Made by a program: the position numbers and the translations under genes. From Acidobacteriota bacterium (lineage in GTDB: Bacteria; Acidobacteriota; Terriglobia; UBA7540): a stretch of DNA of 45,370 bases. Below, piece after piece: positions 1-8,698 of the stretch. The number at the start of each line of letters is the position of its first letter. Within the stretch, counting starts at the first letter, position 1. The notes below the pieces were generated by a model. The model worked only from the letters and a program-made list of their open reading frames with translations, had not been told where the DNA came from and searched no databases. Where the stretch lies: NCBI GenBank assembly GCA_902812465.1, contig CADDZE010000030.1:1-45370 (forward strand). Direction: 5' to 3'.

Positions 1-208
1 AGGCCAGCTTCCCCCCAGTGTAGCTGAGCCGAATGTCGTGCTCTTCCCCCAGCTTCTCGTGAAAGTGACGCACGTTGAAGTCCGCATATTGCTCCCGGTA
101 GAGTCGCAGCACTTCTTCGGCCAACTCTATCGGCACCCGCTTCGGACTCGGCCTTTGTTGCCGCCGGTCGAACAGCCCGTCGTAACCGTGCTCCTCATAC
201 CGCCGCCT
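1..208 (-). pseudogene. ISNCY-like transposase fragment (decayed)
   Basis: Read on the minus strand from 208 to the window edge, one open frame gives a peptide containing YEEHGYDGLFDRR, then SPKRVP, then LRLYREQY and FNVRHFHEKL. I recognise this run from the N-terminal helix-turn-helix and linker part of ISNCY-group transposases. The frame is closed by a stop at 209-211. A start codon at 236-234 lies in another frame and ends after 13 codons, so the true N-terminus has been lost to a deletion or frameshift. A family-typical Tyr-Thr-Trp-Val stretch reads Tyr-Thr-Gly-Gly near the window edge, another sign of decay. The rest of the element lies outside the window. The family name rests on recalled motif similarity, not on a search. 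Confidence 0.6.
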
Positions 209-282
209 TCAGCCGACAGATCACGTGCTCATTCATCCGGACATTTAATGTGCTAATACACCCAGATAATGCAAAGTTGACA
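209..282 (-). mobile_element. Possible left end of the IS remnant
   Basis: This AT-richer stretch lies upstream (minus strand) of the transposase fragment, between the broken reading frame and the strong promoter. Read on the minus strand it begins TGTCAACTTTGCATTATC, which looks like an insertion-sequence terminus followed by a short leader. The other inverted repeat and any target duplication lie outside the window, so the boundary at 282 is an inference. Confidence 0.3.
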
Positions 283-304
283 GGCTGCGCTGAGGTGGTA
301 TACT
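277..304 (+). promoter_or_regulatory. Sigma-70-type promoter for the ACIII/oxidase operon
   Basis: A perfect -35 box TTGACA (277-282) and a -10 box TATACT (299-304, five of six consensus) are separated by 16 bp. The predicted start is near 311, which leaves a leader of about 250 nt before actA. This is the best promoter-like sequence I found in the window. It points at the whole respiratory operon. The -35 box overlaps the presumed end of the IS remnant. Confidence 0.6.
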
Positions 305-310
305 GCGAAC

Positions 311-561
311 TCAGTAGTGTCCTTCAGTTTGAACTTCAATGGGATGGTTCGGCAGCACATCCTGCGCTGCCGCGGGGTCTAGACACGTTCAGTAGGCGAG
401 CCGCTAAGCACTTGGCATAACGAAGTGAAGCAAACAGCTGGAGACTGGGAACGCTTTGTCCCCGATCCTTTTCGTACTCTGGTAATCACAAGTCAGCCTA
501 GACCGTTGGTCGGAGCTGTCGTCGAAGCTCGCCGGACGTTTTAGGTGCCTGTCGCAAGCTC
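311..561 (+). other. Long, structured 5' leader of actA
   Basis: There is no convincing gene in this 251-bp stretch. Several inverted repeats could fold in the RNA. GGCAGC at about 350 pairs with GCTGCC at about 365. CACTT pairs with AAGTG around 410-428. GGTCTAG (376-382) is the exact complement of CTAGACC (498-504), which would close a domain of about 115 nt. I tried to match it to cobalamin and c-di-GMP riboswitch cores and could not. It may be a regulatory leader or simply spacer. Confidence 0.35.
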
Positions 562-1221
562 ATGGCTCAGATCTTCCACCCCAGCACCAACACAATCTCC
601 CGCGTAAGCATTTATGGTGCCGTCTTTATCATCGCGTTGGGTGGATACGTAGCCTACCGGGTCAACCAAGCTTCCTACTTTACGGACATCAACGAAGCGC
701 GGCAACAGCCGGTGCCGTTCAGCCACAAGCATCACGCCGCCGAGTTAGGTATCGATTGTCGCTACTGCCATACGTCAGTTGAGACGTCATCGTTTGCCGG
801 AATTCCGCCCACCCACACTTGCATGAGCTGCCATTCGCAGATCTGGGTGAAGAGCGAAATGCTGGAGCCGGTGCGCGAGAGCTATGCCACGGACAAGTCC
901 ATTGAGTGGGTCCGGGTCAATGCCGTACCGGATTTCGTCTATTTCGACCACAGTATCCACGTGAATAAAGGCATCGGCTGCACAACTTGCCATGGCCCGA
1001 TCGGCGAAATGCCGATCACCTGGCGGGCGCACACGCTCTACATGCGGTGGTGCATCGATTGTCACAAGCATCCCGAGCGCTATGTGCGCCGGCGGGAAGA
1101 CGTGTTTAAGGCCAGCTATGCGCCCCCGTCGGACCAGCTCGCCCTGGGACGCAAGCTGGTGAAGGAGTACCACATCAAGAGTCCCCGAGAGATCACGGAC
1201 TGCTACACGTGCCATCGCTAA
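562..1221 (+). CDS. actA: Alternative complex III subunit ActA, pentaheme cytochrome c
   Basis: ActA is the multiheme cytochrome c of alternative complex III, the membrane quinol oxidoreductase that replaces cytochrome bc1 in many bacteria. It passes electrons from the iron-sulfur subunit toward the monoheme cytochrome and the oxidase. The 219-residue product has one N-terminal membrane segment (about 15-35) and five CxxCH heme motifs at residues 66, 87, 140, 164 and 214, which is the expected number for ActA. Histidine-rich stretches between them (such as SHKHH at 54-58) can supply distal ligands. It is the first gene of a tightly packed operon. Its last heme motif is almost at the C-terminus and its end overlaps the start of actB by 13 bp. 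The ATG at 562 has only a weak ribosome-binding site. Confidence 0.93.
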   Translation: MAQIFHPSTNTISRVSIYGAVFIIALGGYVAYRVNQASYFTDINEARQQPVPFSHKHHAAELGIDCRYCHTSVETSSFAGIPPTHTCMSCHSQIWVKSEMLEPVRESYATDKSIEWVRVNAVPDFVYFDHSIHVNKGIGCTTCHGPIGEMPITWRAHTLYMRWCIDCHKHPERYVRRREDVFKASYAPPSDQLALGRKLVKEYHIKSPREITDCYTCHR

Positions 1222-4200
1222 GGTCCAACAATTCGCCCAAGGCTTCCCGACTGCCGCAGCGGCCGCTGGACCTCGCCGCCGCACGCCAAGGCAATCAAAC
1301 CGAGGCCGGCCGGCATTTCTGGCGCAGTCTTGAACAGCTTGCTGCGGAGGCAAACGCCAGCAACCTGCTGTCAAATGAGCCAAGCCACAGCTCGGCAAGC
1401 GAATCTGGCGTCAGCCGGCGCGACCTGCTGCGGCTGATGGGCGCTTCGGCCGCCTTCGCCGGCCTGACAGCCTGCACCAAGCTGCCGAGAGAAAAAATCG
1501 TTCCCTATGTCAACGCCCCGGAGGACCTCGTTCCGGGCCAGCCGCTCTTTTACGCCACGGCCATGACGCTGGGCGGATACGCCACCGGTTTGCTGGTGGA
1601 AAGCCACATGGGGCGCCCCACCAAGGTGGAAGGTAATCCGGACCATCCCGCCAGCCTCGGCGCTACCGACCTCTTCGCACAGGCATCGGTTCTCACGCTC
1701 TACGATCCGGACCGCTCGAAGGTGGTGATCTACGATGGGCGGATTGGTGCCTGGAGCTCGTTCCTAACGGCCATGACCAGCGCGCGGGCCGCGCAGGCCG
1801 CGAGCCGGGGGGTAGGGTTGCGCATCCTGACGCCCACCGTCACCTCGCCGACGCTGGCCGATCAACTACAGCGGCTTTTAGCTCAGTATCCCGAAGCGCG
1901 ATGGCATCAGTACGAACCCTGCGGTCGCGATAACGCGCGGGAAGGAGCCCGGCTCGCCTTCGGCGAGTACGTGAACACTATCTACCGCTTCGACCGCGCT
2001 GCCGTGGTGCTGTCGCTCGATGCCGATTTTCTCTGCCAGGGCCCCGGCAGCGTTCGCTACGCGCGGGACTTTGCGGATCGGCGTGCGGTGACCGGCCCGC
2101 AGTCAGAAATGAACCGGCTATACGTCGTCGAGTGTGCGCTCTCGAGCACCGGCGTCGTGGCCGATCATCGCCTGCCGGTGAGGGCCGGAGAGGTGGTCCA
2201 GATCGCGCAGGACGTCGCTTCCCGGCTGGGAGTGAAGCTCGGAGAAGGCCGGAGTGAGTCTAGCAACGCCAGCCGGTGGATTCAGGCGCTGGTGCGCGAT
2301 CTGCAACAGCATCGCGGGTCAAGCCTGGTCTTGGCGGGCGAGCAGCAACCGCCGCTTGTCCACGCGCTGGCCCACGCGATGAATCATGTCTTGGGGAACG
2401 TGGGCAGTACGGTGATCTATACGTATCCAGTCGAGGCCCATCCGGTCAACCAGCTGCAGTCTTTGAAGGAGCTGGTCGCGGACATTCAATCTGGCCGCGT
2501 CGAGATGATTGTGATTCTAGGCGGCAATCCTGTCTACGACGCCCCGGTGGACCTGAACTTCGGCCAGACCCTATTGAAGGTACCGCTGCGAGTGCACCTC
2601 GGCCTCTACGAGGACGAGACTGCGGAACTCTGCCACTGGCACGTGCCCCAGGCTCACTACCTCGAGTCGTGGAGCGATGCTCGCGCCTACGACGGAACTA
2701 TCAGCATCATCCAGCCCCTTATTTCCCCACTCTATGAGGGCAAGACCGCGCATGAACTGCTCGCGGTGTTGATGGGCCAGGAGGGTGCCACCCCGCACGA
2801 CATTGTTCACGATTACTGGAAGGAGCGGACGCGCAGTGAAAATTTCGACGCTACTTGGGAGACGTGGCTGAACAACGGGTTCATCCCCAATAGCGCTCTG
2901 CCAGCAAAGGCCGTGACGCTTCAAGCGGGTTTCGCTGCCCGCCTTCAGGTATCACCTCCACAGGCCGGCGGGGGCAGCGAAGAGCTCGAAATCGTCTTCC
3001 GCCCGGATCCCACGGTGTGGGACGGAAGCTTCGCCAACAACGGCTGGCTCCAGGAAGTCCCGAAGCCAATCACCAAGCTGACTTGGGACAATGCTGCCCT
3101 GATAAGCATCGCCACGGCCGAGCGGCTCGGCGTCACCAACCAAGACGTCGTGCGCTTGACCTGGCGGGGTCGGCAGGTGCAGGCGCCGGTGTGGATTATG
3201 CCCGGCCACGCCGACGGTTCCGTCACCGTTCACCTGGGCTACGGGCGGCGGCGGGCTGGCAGTTTGGGAACGGGCCTCGGGTTCAACGCCTACCTGCTGC
3301 GCCCTTCGGACCAGCTCTGGTCAGGGCTGGGACTGCAAGTCGAGAAGACCGGCGAGTCCTACCTGCTGGCTAACACGCAAAGCCAATTCATCATCAATGC
3401 CCACGGCCGGCACGAGGAGCTCGAGAGCATCGTTGCCGCTCGCCGCGACCTGGTGCGCGTGGCCACGCTCGCCGAGTTCCGGAAAAATCCCAACTTCGCC
3501 CTGGACCCGCCCGAGCAGACGACTCGCGCGCCGTCGCTCTATCCCAACTTCCAGTACGAGGGCTATTCCTGGGGCATGCTCATTGACCTGAACCGCTGCG
3601 TGGGTTGCAATGCCTGCGTGGTGGCGTGCCAGGCAGAGAACAACGTGGCGGTGGTAGGCAAGGACCAGGTATCGCGCGGCCGCATCATGCACTGGATCCG
3701 CATCGACACGTATTTCGACGGCGACGTCAGCCAGCCCCTGGCCCACAATCAGCCGCTCCTCTGCATGCAGTGCGAAAACGCCCCCTGCGAGGAAGTCTGC
3801 CCCGTCGGGGCCACCGTTCACAGCCCGGAAGGGCTTAACGAGATGATTTACAACCGCTGCGTGGGCACGCGCTACTGCTCGAACAACTGCCCCTATAAGG
3901 TACGGCGCTTCAACTTCTATCTCTACTCGGACTGGACCACCGCCAGCTTCTTCGGGCTGCGCAACCCCGACGTCACGGTGCGCAGCCGCGGCGTGATGGA
4001 GAAGTGCACCTACTGCGTCCAGCGCATCAACCGGGTGAAAATCCAGGCAGAAGAACAGAACCGCACGATTCGCGATGGCGAGATCTTGACCGCTTGCCAG
4101 CAGGCCTGCCCCTCGCAGGCCATCGTCTTCGGCAACATCAATGATCCCGGCAGCCGCGTAGCGCAGTTGAAGGCCCTCTCGCGCAATTACGGCTTGTTGA

Positions 4201-4274
4201 CCGACTTGAATACGCGTCCCCGCACCACTTACTTGGCGCGGGTACGCAATCCAAATCCGGAGATCGAGACTTAA
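1209..4274 (+). CDS. actB: Alternative complex III subunit ActB, molybdopterin-like/iron-sulfur protein
   Basis: ActB is the large periplasm-facing subunit of ACIII. It is a fusion of a molybdopterin-oxidoreductase-like domain (about residues 85-780) and a ferredoxin-type domain (about 785-1010). The known ACIII enzymes carry no molybdenum cofactor in the first domain, so the electron path is the Fe-S chain. A twin-arginine signal (SRRDLLRLMG, near residue 70) is followed by a lipoprotein-like cysteine (LTAC). The C-terminal part shows four cysteine clusters: from residue 797 (CVGCNAC), 852 (CMQCENAPC), 884 (CVGTRYCSNNC) and 933/963 (CTYC and CQQAC). This fits three [4Fe-4S] and one [3Fe-4S] centre as in characterised ACIII. 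The RPLDL...FWRSLEQL segment before the Tat signal is typical and supports the ATG at 1209. The size of 1021 aa is normal for the family. Confidence 0.93.
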   Translation: MPSLRSNNSPKASRLPQRPLDLAAARQGNQTEAGRHFWRSLEQLAAEANASNLLSNEPSHSSASESGVSRRDLLRLMGASAAFAGLTACTKLPREKIVPYVNAPEDLVPGQPLFYATAMTLGGYATGLLVESHMGRPTKVEGNPDHPASLGATDLFAQASVLTLYDPDRSKVVIYDGRIGAWSSFLTAMTSARAAQAASRGVGLRILTPTVTSPTLADQLQRLLAQYPEARWHQYEPCGRDNAREGARLAFGEYVNTIYRFDRAAVVLSLDADFLCQGPGSVRYARDFADRRAVTGPQSEMNRLYVVECALSSTGVVADHRLPVRAGEVVQIAQDVASRLGVKLGEGRSESSNASRWIQALVRDLQQHRGSSLVLAGEQQPPLVHALAHAMNHVLGNVGSTVIYTYPVEAHPVNQLQSLKELVADIQSGRVEMIVILGGNPVYDAPVDLNFGQTLLKVPLRVHLGLYEDETAELCHWHVPQAHYLESWSDARAYDGTISIIQPLISPLYEGKTAHELLAVLMGQEGATPHDIVHDYWKERTRSENFDATWETWLNNGFIPNSALPAKAVTLQAGFAARLQVSPPQAGGGSEELEIVFRPDPTVWDGSFANNGWLQEVPKPITKLTWDNAALISIATAERLGVTNQDVVRLTWRGRQVQAPVWIMPGHADGSVTVHLGYGRRRAGSLGTGLGFNAYLLRPSDQLWSGLGLQVEKTGESYLLANTQSQFIINAHGRHEELESIVAARRDLVRVATLAEFRKNPNFALDPPEQTTRAPSLYPNFQYEGYSWGMLIDLNRCVGCNACVVACQAENNVAVVGKDQVSRGRIMHWIRIDTYFDGDVSQPLAHNQPLLCMQCENAPCEEVCPVGATVHSPEGLNEMIYNRCVGTRYCSNNCPYKVRRFNFYLYSDWTTASFFGLRNPDVTVRSRGVMEKCTYCVQRINRVKIQAEEQNRTIRDGEILTACQQACPSQAIVFGNINDPGSRVAQLKALSRNYGLLTDLNTRPRTTYLARVRNPNPEIET

Positions 4275-4275
4275 C

Positions 4276-5664
4276 ATGGCTTCGCCGGGGAAGGAAAAGC
4301 CCGAAGTGGTCTTCGACCACGGCGTTCCGGTGCTCGCGCCGGGCCATAGCTACGGCTCGGTGACGGATAAGATCAGCGCCATTGTCCTTACTCGTGGCAC
4401 CCGGCGCGGTTGGTGGATCGGTCTGGCCATTTCCCTCTTTTTCCTGATGCTCTTTAACCTCTCCGCTGGCTACCTGTTGGCCAAAGGGGTCGGCATATGG
4501 GGCATCAAGATTCCGGTCGCTTGGGGCTTCGCCATCGTCAACTTCGTCTGGTGGATCGGGATCGGTCATGCGGGCACCCTCATCTCGGCGTTTCTGCTGC
4601 TGATGCGCCAGCGCTGGCGGACCAGCATCAACCGCTTTGCCGAAGCCATGACGATCTTTGCCGTGATCTGCGCCGCTCAGTTTCCCCTCTTCCACATGGG
4701 CCGGCCTTGGCTCTTCTACTGGCTGATTCCCTATCCCGATACGATGGGGACCTGGCCGCAGTTCCGCAGCCCTCTGGTGTGGGATGTCTTCGCGGTCTCA
4801 ACTTATGCCACCGTCTCCGTCCTCTTCTGGTTCGTTGGGCTCATCCCGGACTTGGCAACCCTGCGCGATCGTGCGCGTCACTGGTTTGCCAAGCGCGCTT
4901 ACGGTGTTTTAGCGATGGGCTGGCGCGGCTCGGCCATGCATTGGAAGCGTTACGAGATGGCCTCGCTGCTCTTGGCCGGCCTGGCCACGCCCCTGGTGGT
5001 CTCCGTACACACGGTAGTGAGCTTTGACTTCACGATTGCTATCGTTCCTGGCTGGCACAGCACCATCTTTCCGCCTTACTTTGTGGCCGGCGCCATCTAT
5101 TCCGGCTTCGCCATGGTGCTGACGCTGGCCATTCCGCTTCGCCACTATTACCACCTGGAAGACTTCGTCACCTCGCGCCACCTGGACAATATGGCCAAGA
5201 TGCTGCTGGCCACTGGCCTCATCGTGGCCTACGGCTACATGATGGAAACCTTTATGGCGTTCTACGGCGGCAACCAGTACGACAAATTCATGATGCTCAA
5301 CCGCATGACCGGCCCCTACGCGCCGGTCTACTGGGCGCTGATCGCCTGTAACATCGCCATTCCCCTGACGCTGCTGTGGTCGGCGCGTATTCGCCGGAAC
5401 GTAAAGGCGCTTTTCGTCCTGTCTTTGATCGTCCAGACCGGCATGTGGCTGGAACGCTTTATCATCGTCGTCACCAGCCTGCACCGCGATTTTGTTCCCT
5501 CGGCGTGGGGAATGTACTACCCCACTAAGTGGGATTTGGCCTTCTTTACCGGGACGATCGGATTATTCTTTACCCTGTTCTACCTCTTCATCCGTTACCT
5601 GCCCATGATCTCCATCTTCGAGATGCGGGAGCTGGTGCATAAGACAGAAGAGGCAACGGTGTAG
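4276..5664 (+). CDS. actC: Alternative complex III subunit ActC, NrfD-like quinol-binding membrane protein
   Basis: ActC is the main integral-membrane subunit of ACIII. It belongs to the NrfD/PsrC family and holds the quinol oxidation site next to the [3Fe-4S] cluster of ActB. The 462-residue product has a soluble N-terminus and about ten hydrophobic helices. The first (about 46-68) is followed by the family-typical [15 protein letters not shown] segment near residue 98. The start codon lies one base after the actB stop, so the two are translationally coupled. Paired with ActF it forms the two-fold NrfD-like arrangement seen in ACIII. Homology is clear from sequence; activity is inferred from the intact operon. 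Confidence 0.93.
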   Translation: MASPGKEKPEVVFDHGVPVLAPGHSYGSVTDKISAIVLTRGTRRGWWIGLAISLFFLMLFNLSAGYLLAKGVGIWGIKIPVAWGFAIVNFVWWIGIGHAGTLISAFLLLMRQRWRTSINRFAEAMTIFAVICAAQFPLFHMGRPWLFYWLIPYPDTMGTWPQFRSPLVWDVFAVSTYATVSVLFWFVGLIPDLATLRDRARHWFAKRAYGVLAMGWRGSAMHWKRYEMASLLLAGLATPLVVSVHTVVSFDFTIAIVPGWHSTIFPPYFVAGAIYSGFAMVLTLAIPLRHYYHLEDFVTSRHLDNMAKMLLATGLIVAYGYMMETFMAFYGGNQYDKFMMLNRMTGPYAPVYWALIACNIAIPLTLLWSARIRRNVKALFVLSLIVQTGMWLERFIIVVTSLHRDFVPSAWGMYYPTKWDLAFFTGTIGLFFTLFYLFIRYLPMISIFEMRELVHKTEEATV

Positions 5665-5689
5665 GCAAGTAGGCGCTGCCTGGGGCTCG

Positions 5690-6226
5690 ATGAAGCAGCA
5701 ACCGCTTTACGGCCTGTTGGCTGAGTACGACACTACGGAGCATCTGCTCGAAGCGGCGCGGCGTGCCCATGAAGCCGGTTACACGCGCCTGGATGCGTTC
5801 ACGCCCTTCCCGGTGGAGGGTTTGGCCGAGGCTATCGGCTTCGAGCGCACGCGCGTGCCTGTGATCACTTTTATCGGGGGACTGATCGGCTGCCTGGGCG
5901 GATTCTATCTTCAGGTCTATCCCAACGTGTTTGGCTATCCTTTGAACATTGGCGGGCGTCCCTATTACAGCTGGCCGGCTTTTATTCCTATCACCTTTGA
6001 GCTGACGATTCTTTGCGCGGCGCTGGCTACGGTCTTCGGCATGCTGGCGCTGAACGGCCTGCCGACGCCCTACCATCCCGTGTTCAACGTGCCGCGCTTT
6101 GCCCTGGCGTCCCGCGACCGCTTCTTTCTCTGCATCAAGGCGCGCGACCCCAAGTTTGACCTGGTGGCCACCCGGGCCTTCCTCATGGAGACGCATCCGA
6201 AGGACGTGGCGGAGGTGCGGGTGTGA
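5690..6226 (+). CDS. actD: Alternative complex III subunit ActD (DUF3341)
   Basis: ActD is a membrane subunit of ACIII of the DUF3341 family, with no cofactor and a structural role. The 178-residue product begins with a small cytoplasmic alpha/beta domain ([25 protein letters not shown]) and ends with two membrane helices (about 60-82 and 100-124). A conserved proline-rich stretch ([11 protein letters not shown]) follows. The gene starts 25 bp after actC. Its stop overlaps a GTG of the actE frame in a GTGA arrangement at 6223-6226. Confidence 0.9.
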   Translation: MKQQPLYGLLAEYDTTEHLLEAARRAHEAGYTRLDAFTPFPVEGLAEAIGFERTRVPVITFIGGLIGCLGGFYLQVYPNVFGYPLNIGGRPYYSWPAFIPITFELTILCAALATVFGMLALNGLPTPYHPVFNVPRFALASRDRFFLCIKARDPKFDLVATRAFLMETHPKDVAEVRV

Positions 6227-6981
6227 GAACGGCGGCCAAGATCCGCCCCGCCGCTGCGTCGCCCCGGCGACGGGCGAGGGGAGTCAAGGTCGCCCACGAC
6301 CTGCCTGGGAAGGGAAAGGGCTGGGCAGGGACGGCGGGGAAGTTTGTGCGCCATTCGCCGCTGGCCGCCGCTTTTCTGGTCAGTTGCCAATTGTCGCTGA
6401 TGGCTTTGGTGGGCTGCCGCCAAGACATGCACATTCAGCCGAAATACAAGGGCCTGCGGCCCAGCACTTTCTTCGAGGACGGGCGCTCGGCGCGCCCTGT
6501 GGTTCCAGGTACCGTCGCGCGCGGCCACCTGAAGACGGACGAGCTGCTTTACACTGGGAAGGTGAACGGCCGGGAGGCGGATGAATTTCCTTTCCCCATC
6601 ACCCGGCAGGACCTCGAGCGTGGCCGCGAGCGCTTCAACATCTACTGCACGCCCTGCCACGACTATACCGGCAGCGGCCACGGAATGATCGTCCAGCGAG
6701 GCTTTCCGCCGCCTCCTTCCTATCACGAGGAGCGGTTGATGAAAGCGCCTGTGGGCCACTTCTTTGACGTCATGACCAACGGCTACGGCACCATGTATAG
6801 CTATGCGGACCGGGTTTCGGTTGAGGATCGCTGGCGCATCGCCGCCTATATTCGCGCTTTACAACTGAGCCAGCATGCCACCCTCGACGACGTGCCGGCA
6901 CAAACGCGCCAGAGGCTGGAGAGCCAGCCGCCGGAGCCCGCAGCCGGGCAAACGGGCACAACCCCTGAGTATGAACGGTAA
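6223..6981 (+). CDS. actE: Alternative complex III subunit ActE, monoheme cytochrome c lipoprotein
   Basis: ActE is the monoheme cytochrome c of ACIII. Together with ActA it delivers electrons to the oxidase. A single CTPCH motif lies about 144 residues into the longest frame, followed by a cytochrome c fold ending in [16 protein letters not shown] lipoprotein signal is visible: a hydrophobic run, then L-V-G-C. The frame can start at GTG 6223, which overlaps the actD stop, but that leaves a 40-residue basic N-terminus before the signal. An internal GTG at 6346, preceded by GGGGAAG, would give [13 protein letters not shown] as a normal signal peptide and is the more likely start (211 aa). The C-terminus overlaps actF by 11 bp. 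Confidence 0.88.
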   Translation: MRTAAKIRPAAASPRRRARGVKVAHDLPGKGKGWAGTAGKFVRHSPLAAAFLVSCQLSLMALVGCRQDMHIQPKYKGLRPSTFFEDGRSARPVVPGTVARGHLKTDELLYTGKVNGREADEFPFPITRQDLERGRERFNIYCTPCHDYTGSGHGMIVQRGFPPPPSYHEERLMKAPVGHFFDVMTNGYGTMYSYADRVSVEDRWRIAAYIRALQLSQHATLDDVPAQTRQRLESQPPEPAAGQTGTTPEYER

Positions 6982-8119
6982 CGATTCCGAATTCGGACGC
7001 ATCCAGCAGCGGTTCGCCATCGCTGGCGCTGCGGCTCTGCTCTTGTGCCTGGCAGGCGCGTTCTTTCAGCCGGCCCAGTTCTTCCGCTCCTACCTGCTGA
7101 GCTTCGTCTTCTGGACCGGCATCGGTATCGGCTGCATGGCCATTCTGATGCTCCATCACCTGGTGGGTGGAAACTGGGGGTTCGGCATCCGCCGCTGCCT
7201 CGAGGCCGCCGCCGGCAACTTCCCGCTCATGGCAGTGCTCTTCCTGCCCGTGTTGATCGGGCTGCTCAAATTTGACCTCTATAGCTGGTCGGATTGGAAG
7301 GCGGCCGATCATCCCTACCTGAACAAGCCTTTCTTCATCGTGCGCTCGGCGATCTATTTCGCTGCCTGGATCACCCTGGCTCATTTCCTGGAAAAGTGGT
7401 CGGTGGAGCAGGACCGCACCGCCGACCCGGCGCTCACCTCGCGCCTGCAGAACCTGAGTGGCCCCGGACTGCTGATCTACGGCCTGACAGTGACCTACAT
7501 GTCCGTGGACTGGGTGATGTCGCTTGAGCCGGAGTGGTTCTCGACCATTTACGGCATGATCTTCATGGTCACCGAAGCGGTCGCCGCCATGGCTTTCGTG
7601 ACGGTGATGGTGATGCTCCTGGCGGATCGTCCGCCGCTGGCCGGCTTCGTGACGCCCCTGCTGTTGAACGACTACGGCAACCTGCTGTTTACCTTCACCA
7701 TGCTGTGGGCTTATCTCTCGTTCTCACAGTACCTCATCATCTGGTCCGGCAACCTGCAGGATGAGATACCCTGGTACATGGTGCGCGCCAACGGTGGCTG
7801 GGCGTGGGTGGCGCTCTTTTTGCTCATCTTCCACTTTTTCGTTCCTTTTCTCTTGCTGCTGTCGCGCTTCATGAAGCGCAAGATCCGCGTGCTGGGCGCG
7901 ATCGCGCTGGGGCTAGTTTTGGTCAGCTTCGTCGACCTGTTCTGGCTGCTGACGCCCGCCTTTGAGAAGGCGGGGCCGCAGTTTCATTGGATGGACTGGG
8001 TGGCAGCCCTCGGAATCGGCTGCCTCTGGCTGGCAGGCTTCGTGTCACGCTTAAAGAGCCGGCCGCTTATGCCTCTGCACGATCCTCGTTGCGAAGTGGT
8101 GCTCGAACATGGAGCCTGA
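6971..8119 (+). CDS. actF: Alternative complex III subunit ActF, second NrfD-like membrane protein
   Basis: ActF is the second large membrane subunit of ACIII, a distant NrfD-like paralogue of ActC with about ten helices. It shows LSFVFWTGIGIGCMAILMLHHL near residue 40, WVMSLEPEWFSTIYG in the middle, and the charged GNLQDEIPWY loop, all typical of the family. I place the start at ATG 6971 (382 aa), inside the end of actE. The frame is open farther upstream (to 6875), but that part is only the actE sequence read in another frame. It overlaps the next gene by 11 bp. Quinone binding at this subunit is less certain than at ActC. Confidence 0.9.
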   Translation: MNGNDSEFGRIQQRFAIAGAAALLLCLAGAFFQPAQFFRSYLLSFVFWTGIGIGCMAILMLHHLVGGNWGFGIRRCLEAAAGNFPLMAVLFLPVLIGLLKFDLYSWSDWKAADHPYLNKPFFIVRSAIYFAAWITLAHFLEKWSVEQDRTADPALTSRLQNLSGPGLLIYGLTVTYMSVDWVMSLEPEWFSTIYGMIFMVTEAVAAMAFVTVMVMLLADRPPLAGFVTPLLLNDYGNLLFTFTMLWAYLSFSQYLIIWSGNLQDEIPWYMVRANGGWAWVALFLLIFHFFVPFLLLLSRFMKRKIRVLGAIALGLVLVSFVDLFWLLTPAFEKAGPQFHWMDWVAALGIGCLWLAGFVSRLKSRPLMPLHDPRCEVVLEHGA

Positions 8120-8570
8120 GGCGCACAAGGAAACTCCCCGGCACGAGCTGAGTGACGCGAACGTTCGCCGGCTGGTGCAGTTCGGCATCGGCACGGCCAT
8201 CCTGCTCCTGGCTGGCTACATTTTGAGCGCCCTCGTGTTTAGCTACTTCGTGCATCACCAGTCGCTCGGCAAGCCAGCTTCCCCCTTTGAGAATGTGCGC
8301 ACCCTGCCGCCGGAGCCACGCCTGCAGGTAACGCCCCTCCAGGATCTGGCGAGCTATCGGGCGCAGCAGGAGCAGACACTCCACTCCTACGGGTGGGTTG
8401 ACCGCAAAAACGGCGTGGTCCGCATCCCCATCGAACGAGCCATGGATCTGCTTATCCAGCGGGGATTGCCGGCCCGGCCGCCGGGCCAGGCGCCTCTGGC
8501 TGGTGTGCCAGGCCGCCGCGAGCGGGGCGATTTTGCTCCGCCGGCACAGGGCGAGCCACCGGGAAGGTAG
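8109..8570 (+). CDS. Single-TM protein of the ACIII operon, function unknown
   Basis: This 153-residue protein has a charged N-terminus, one membrane helix (about 27-49, IGTAILLLAGYILSALVFSYF) and a soluble part. The soluble part contains LQDLASYRAQQEQTLHSYGW and then DRKNGVVRIPIERAMDLL, and ends in a Pro/Gly/Arg-rich tail. I recall similar single-helix proteins between ACIII and cytochrome oxidase genes in other bacteria, where they are unnamed. The gene overlaps actF and precedes sco, so a role as an accessory or linking subunit of ACIII or the oxidase is plausible. It could correspond to the small extra subunits reported in some ACIII complexes, but I cannot show that from sequence. Confidence 0.8.
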   Translation: MEPEAHKETPRHELSDANVRRLVQFGIGTAILLLAGYILSALVFSYFVHHQSLGKPASPFENVRTLPPEPRLQVTPLQDLASYRAQQEQTLHSYGWVDRKNGVVRIPIERAMDLLIQRGLPARPPGQAPLAGVPGRRERGDFAPPAQGEPPGR

Positions 8571-8698
8571 GGCGAGAAAGGGCCACACAGAAATTTTTTC
8601 AAACAAAGCCGTAATGTGCCATGGAATCAACGAGTTGTAAATTTTACACGATTTTGCAACGCTTGCTCGGCGACTGGCGGAGAGGCGTCAACTGGGAA
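8571..8698 (+). promoter_or_regulatory. AT-rich leader between the small TM gene and sco
   Basis: This spacer is the only clear break in the respiratory operon before sco and is AT-rich compared with its surroundings. It contains a repeat copy (8599-8653, described separately) and a perfect 13-bp palindrome TGTAAATTTTACA (8635-8647), which could be an operator. An in-frame ATG at 8621 exists, but the ATG at 8699 gives a better signal peptide, so I treat this stretch as untranslated. I could not find a convincing -35/-10 pair. Confidence 0.35.
8599..8653 (+). repeat. Dispersed repeat, copy 1 (sco leader)
   Basis: The 19 bases TCAAACAAAGCCGTAATGT recur exactly, in inverted orientation, at the 3' end of dxr (27212-27230). 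Similarity continues weakly beyond the exact core: GAATCAA, then AG, then ATTTTA can be aligned over about 55 bp. A 19-bp exact match is unlikely by chance in a window of this size. I do not recognise the element. Confidence 0.5.

Noticed and set aside
311-561. Cobalamin or c-di-GMP riboswitch in the actA leader
   Set aside because: Neither the B12 box nor the c-di-GMP-I core could be matched, so only a generic structured leader is reported.
1209-4274. ActB as a working molybdenum oxidoreductase
   Set aside because: The gene sits in a complete ACIII operon. The characterised ACIII enzymes have the same fold without molybdenum cofactor, so the ACIII role is preferred.
3321-4277. Long minus-strand frame (318 codons) opposite actB
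   Set aside because: It lies wholly antisense to the conserved Fe-S domain of ActB. High GC content keeps antisense frames open, and its translation shows no motif.
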